In this document: positions 5,712-6,670 of the stretch, piece after piece | Layout: each line of letters opens with the position of its first letter | How positions within the stretch are numbered: the first letter of the stretch is position 1 | Assembly: GCA_030601665.1 (NCBI GenBank) | Contig: JAUWBP010000053.1 | Span: forward strand, 1-6,670 | Direction of reading: 5' to 3' | DNA: 6,670 nt | Source of the DNA: Hadesarchaea archaeon | GTDB lineage: Archaea; Hadarchaeota; Hadarchaeia; Hadarchaeales; Hadarchaeaceae | Program-made: the position numbers and the translations under genes | The notes under the pieces: model-generated | Database searches by the model: none | What the model was told of the DNA's origin: nothing | The model's input: the letters and a program-made list of their open reading frames with translations, nothing else

Positions 5712-6266
5712 CTATCCATACATTATCTCGAACCCTTCCTCCCTCCTCCGCTCAACCTCGGCCGTCGTCTTCTCCGTCCGCTTCAGCAGCTCCCCCATCC
5801 TCACCCTTAGCTCCTCCACCTCTGCCACCTTCTCGAGGCTTAGAGCGAACGAATAGAGCACGAGCGACTGTAGCCCCGACACAACCACCGACAACAGGTT
5901 TTTGAACTCGGACTCGGCGGTGGTGTATAGCCCCTCCATCGCCGGCTTGAACATCCCACCAATCGGGGTGCCATATCTATCAGCCCCGCCCTTCAGCTCG
6001 AGCAACTTCTTATAACGACCTTTAATCCAGCGGACGTGCGCCCCGTACCCCTGAACCGTGCGTTTCAGGCCATCGGCCGTTGCCGGCATGGCTGTCACCA
6101 GATCTAGATTCTCCGTTAGAATCTCATTTGCACGGTCGGCGAATATTTCGGCATTGCGCAGTTTTGCCTCCAGCTCCTCTTCCCCAAGCGCCTTCTCAGC
6201 CAGTGTTCCGAGCTCTTCCAGCTCTTGCATCACCTTGACGATCCTATGCCCCGTGGCGTCTGACAT
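5712..6266 (-). CDS. unrecognised helical, coiled-coil protein
   Basis: This 184-residue protein is predicted almost wholly alpha-helical and highly charged. Residues about 10-55 (EL, LE and AE repeats) and about 142-178 (rich in Glu, Arg and Lys, with EELRVRMGELLKR) look like coiled coils. Between them a hydrophobic stretch at 121-144 could be a buried helix or, less likely, a membrane segment. I do not recognise a family. I chose ATG at 6266 over ATG at 6302. The upstream one coincides with a TATA-like TTATTTAT, and its first residues would be hydrophobic with no ribosome site. The 6266 start has only a weak GGTG six bases upstream. Codon use and G+C match the neighbours. The gene lies upstream of the che operon on the same strand with a 139-base gap, and diverges from parA. 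Confidence 0.75.
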   Translation of the reverse strand: MSDATGHRIVKVMQELEELGTLAEKALGEEELEAKLRNAEIFADRANEILTENLDLVTAMPATADGLKRTVQGYGAHVRWIKGRYKKLLELKGGADRYGTPIGGMFKPAMEGLYTTAESEFKNLLSVVVSGLQSLVLYSFALSLEKVAEVEELRVRMGELLKRTEKTTAEVERRREEGFEIMYG

Positions 6267-6299
6267 TTTCGCACCGAGTAAAAAAATAGTTGTGCGTTG

Positions 6300-6309
6300 C
6301 ATAAATAAG
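6300..6309 (-). promoter_or_regulatory. TATA-like element for the coiled-coil gene
   Basis: The minus strand reads TTATTTAT about 35-45 bases before the ATG at 6266. Initiation about 25 bases downstream would leave a leader of roughly 15 bases. This placement supports the shorter protein start. Confidence 0.4.
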
Positions 6310-6349
6310 TGCCCAAGGGCGGGCAGGGATAAGATTCCCTGATGGGCAC
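6309..6349. repeat. nested dyad between two divergent promoters
   Basis: Outer arms GTGCCCA (6309-6315) and TGGGCAC (6343-6349) are perfect complements. Nested inside are CAGGGA (6324-6329) and TCCCTG (6336-6341) around a six-base loop. The dyad is G+C-rich in an otherwise A+T-rich intergenic region. It lies between the two putative TATA boxes, so it is probably not transcribed and may be a DNA-binding site. Confidence 0.5.
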
Positions 6350-6375
6350 ATTTTTACATTTAATACCCGAGGATA

Positions 6376-6400
6376 ATTATTTAAACCTAAAAGTTAAAAT
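6376..6400 (+). promoter_or_regulatory. parA promoter with palindrome related to the che operator
   Basis: TTATTTAAA (6377-6385) preceded by purine-rich CGAGGA is a good archaeal BRE/TATA pair; initiation near 6407 would leave a leader of about 30 bases. Overlapping it, 6379-6400 has imperfect inverted arms ATTTAAACC and AGTTAAAAT (7 of 9 pairs). This segment matches the che-promoter element at 18 of 22 positions. Confidence 0.55.
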
Positions 6401-6426
6401 GCCACGACGATATAGACCGGAGCTTT

Positions 6427-6433
6427 GGGGGAG
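6427..6433 (+). promoter_or_regulatory. parA ribosome binding site
   Basis: GGGGGAG ends three bases before the GTG at 6437. The spacing is short, but no other start in this frame fits the conserved ParA N-terminus; the frame is closed by TAG at 6413. Confidence 0.55.
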
Positions 6434-6436
6434 CAC

Positions 6437-6670
6437 GTGACAAAAACTATAGCTTTTGTCCACCACAAGGGAGGGACGGGCAAGACCACTTCCTGCCTAA
6501 GCATCGCGGGGTACTTGGCGAAGGCGCGCAAGCGGGTGCTTGTCGTGGACTTTGACCCTCAGGGAAATGCGACCTCTGGTCTTGGGATAGACCATGGGAG
6601 CCTCGATTCATCGATGTACGATGTTTTGGTGGGTGAGCGAAAGCTTAGGGACATCATCTTGCAAACCAAA
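6437..6670 (+). CDS. parA: ParA/Soj-family ATPase, N-terminal part
   Basis: Seventy-eight codons are visible and the gene continues past the window. The deviant Walker A motif HKGGTGKTT (10-18) has the signature Lys11 plus Lys16 and Thr17. The next block VLVVDFDPQGNATSGLG (34-50) is typical of ParA/Soj rather than MinD. These ATPases dimerise on ATP and bind DNA non-specifically to position plasmids, chromosomes or protein clusters such as chemosensory arrays. GTG at 6437 gives the expected M-x-K-T-I-A-F start. Its divergence from the coiled-coil gene and its shared promoter element with the che operon leave open whether it serves replicon partition or positioning of the signalling complex; the partner gene, likely downstream, is not visible. 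Confidence 0.9.
   Translation, partial: MTKTIAFVHHKGGTGKTTSCLSIAGYLAKARKRVLVVDFDPQGNATSGLGIDHGSLDSSMYDVLVGERKLRDIILQTK

Noticed and set aside
1..6670. tRNA, rRNA, CRISPR repeats or riboswitch
   Set aside because: No cloverleaf-like segment, no regularly spaced repeats and no recognisable aptamer core were seen; intergenic space is too small except at 5573-5711 and 6267-6436, which hold promoter-type elements.

Overview
The window looks archaeal, probably from a euryarchaeote-like lineage; I cannot name a genus. Promoter regions carry TTTAAATA-type TATA elements with purine-rich upstream flanks. Genes have strong GGAGG ribosome binding sites and are densely packed. The gene content (CheC, CheD, CheY, RecA/KaiC-like proteins, a KGGTGKTT ParA) is typical of archaea. 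A CheC/CheD-bearing bacterium such as Thermotogae or Firmicutes is a less likely alternative.

Layout: (1) At 1-483 on the + strand is the 3' part of a RecA/KaiC-like gene. (2) After a short convergent gap with a stem-loop, a nine-gene minus-strand operon runs from 5572 down to 582: cheY, cheC-A, cheC-B, cheD, cheY, cheC-C, cheC-D, cheC-E and a P-loop-less KaiC-like gene. This last gene is a paralogue of the gene at 1-483. Most junctions are 0-30 bases, and the only larger internal gap is 50 bases, before the second cheY. (3) The operon promoter lies in 5573-5640 and contains a perfect 9-bp inverted repeat over the TATA box. (4) At 5712-6266, minus strand, is an unrecognised helical, coiled-coil protein. 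(5) Diverging from it at 6437, plus strand, is the start of a ParA/Soj ATPase that runs off the window. Its promoter holds a near copy of the che-operon palindrome.

How the genes fit: CheY carries the phosphorylated signal, CheC removes phosphate from CheY, and CheD deamidates receptors and binds CheC. What stands out is five CheC-like proteins in one operon. Only two (cheC-B, cheC-E) keep a complete Glu-x2-Asn phosphatase site, and only in the second half; the other three have lost both Asn residues. cheC-D is a visible mosaic: its 5' third is nearly identical to cheC-E and the rest resembles cheC-C. No cheA, cheW, cheB, cheR, receptor or archaellum gene lies in the window, so the kinase input must come from elsewhere. 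The working hypothesis is a CheY-P sink, buffer or scaffold module built from amplified, mostly catalytically dead CheC proteins with a pseudo-ATPase KaiC-like partner, possibly co-regulated with the neighbouring parA through the shared palindrome. The domain calls are solid; that hypothesis is inference.
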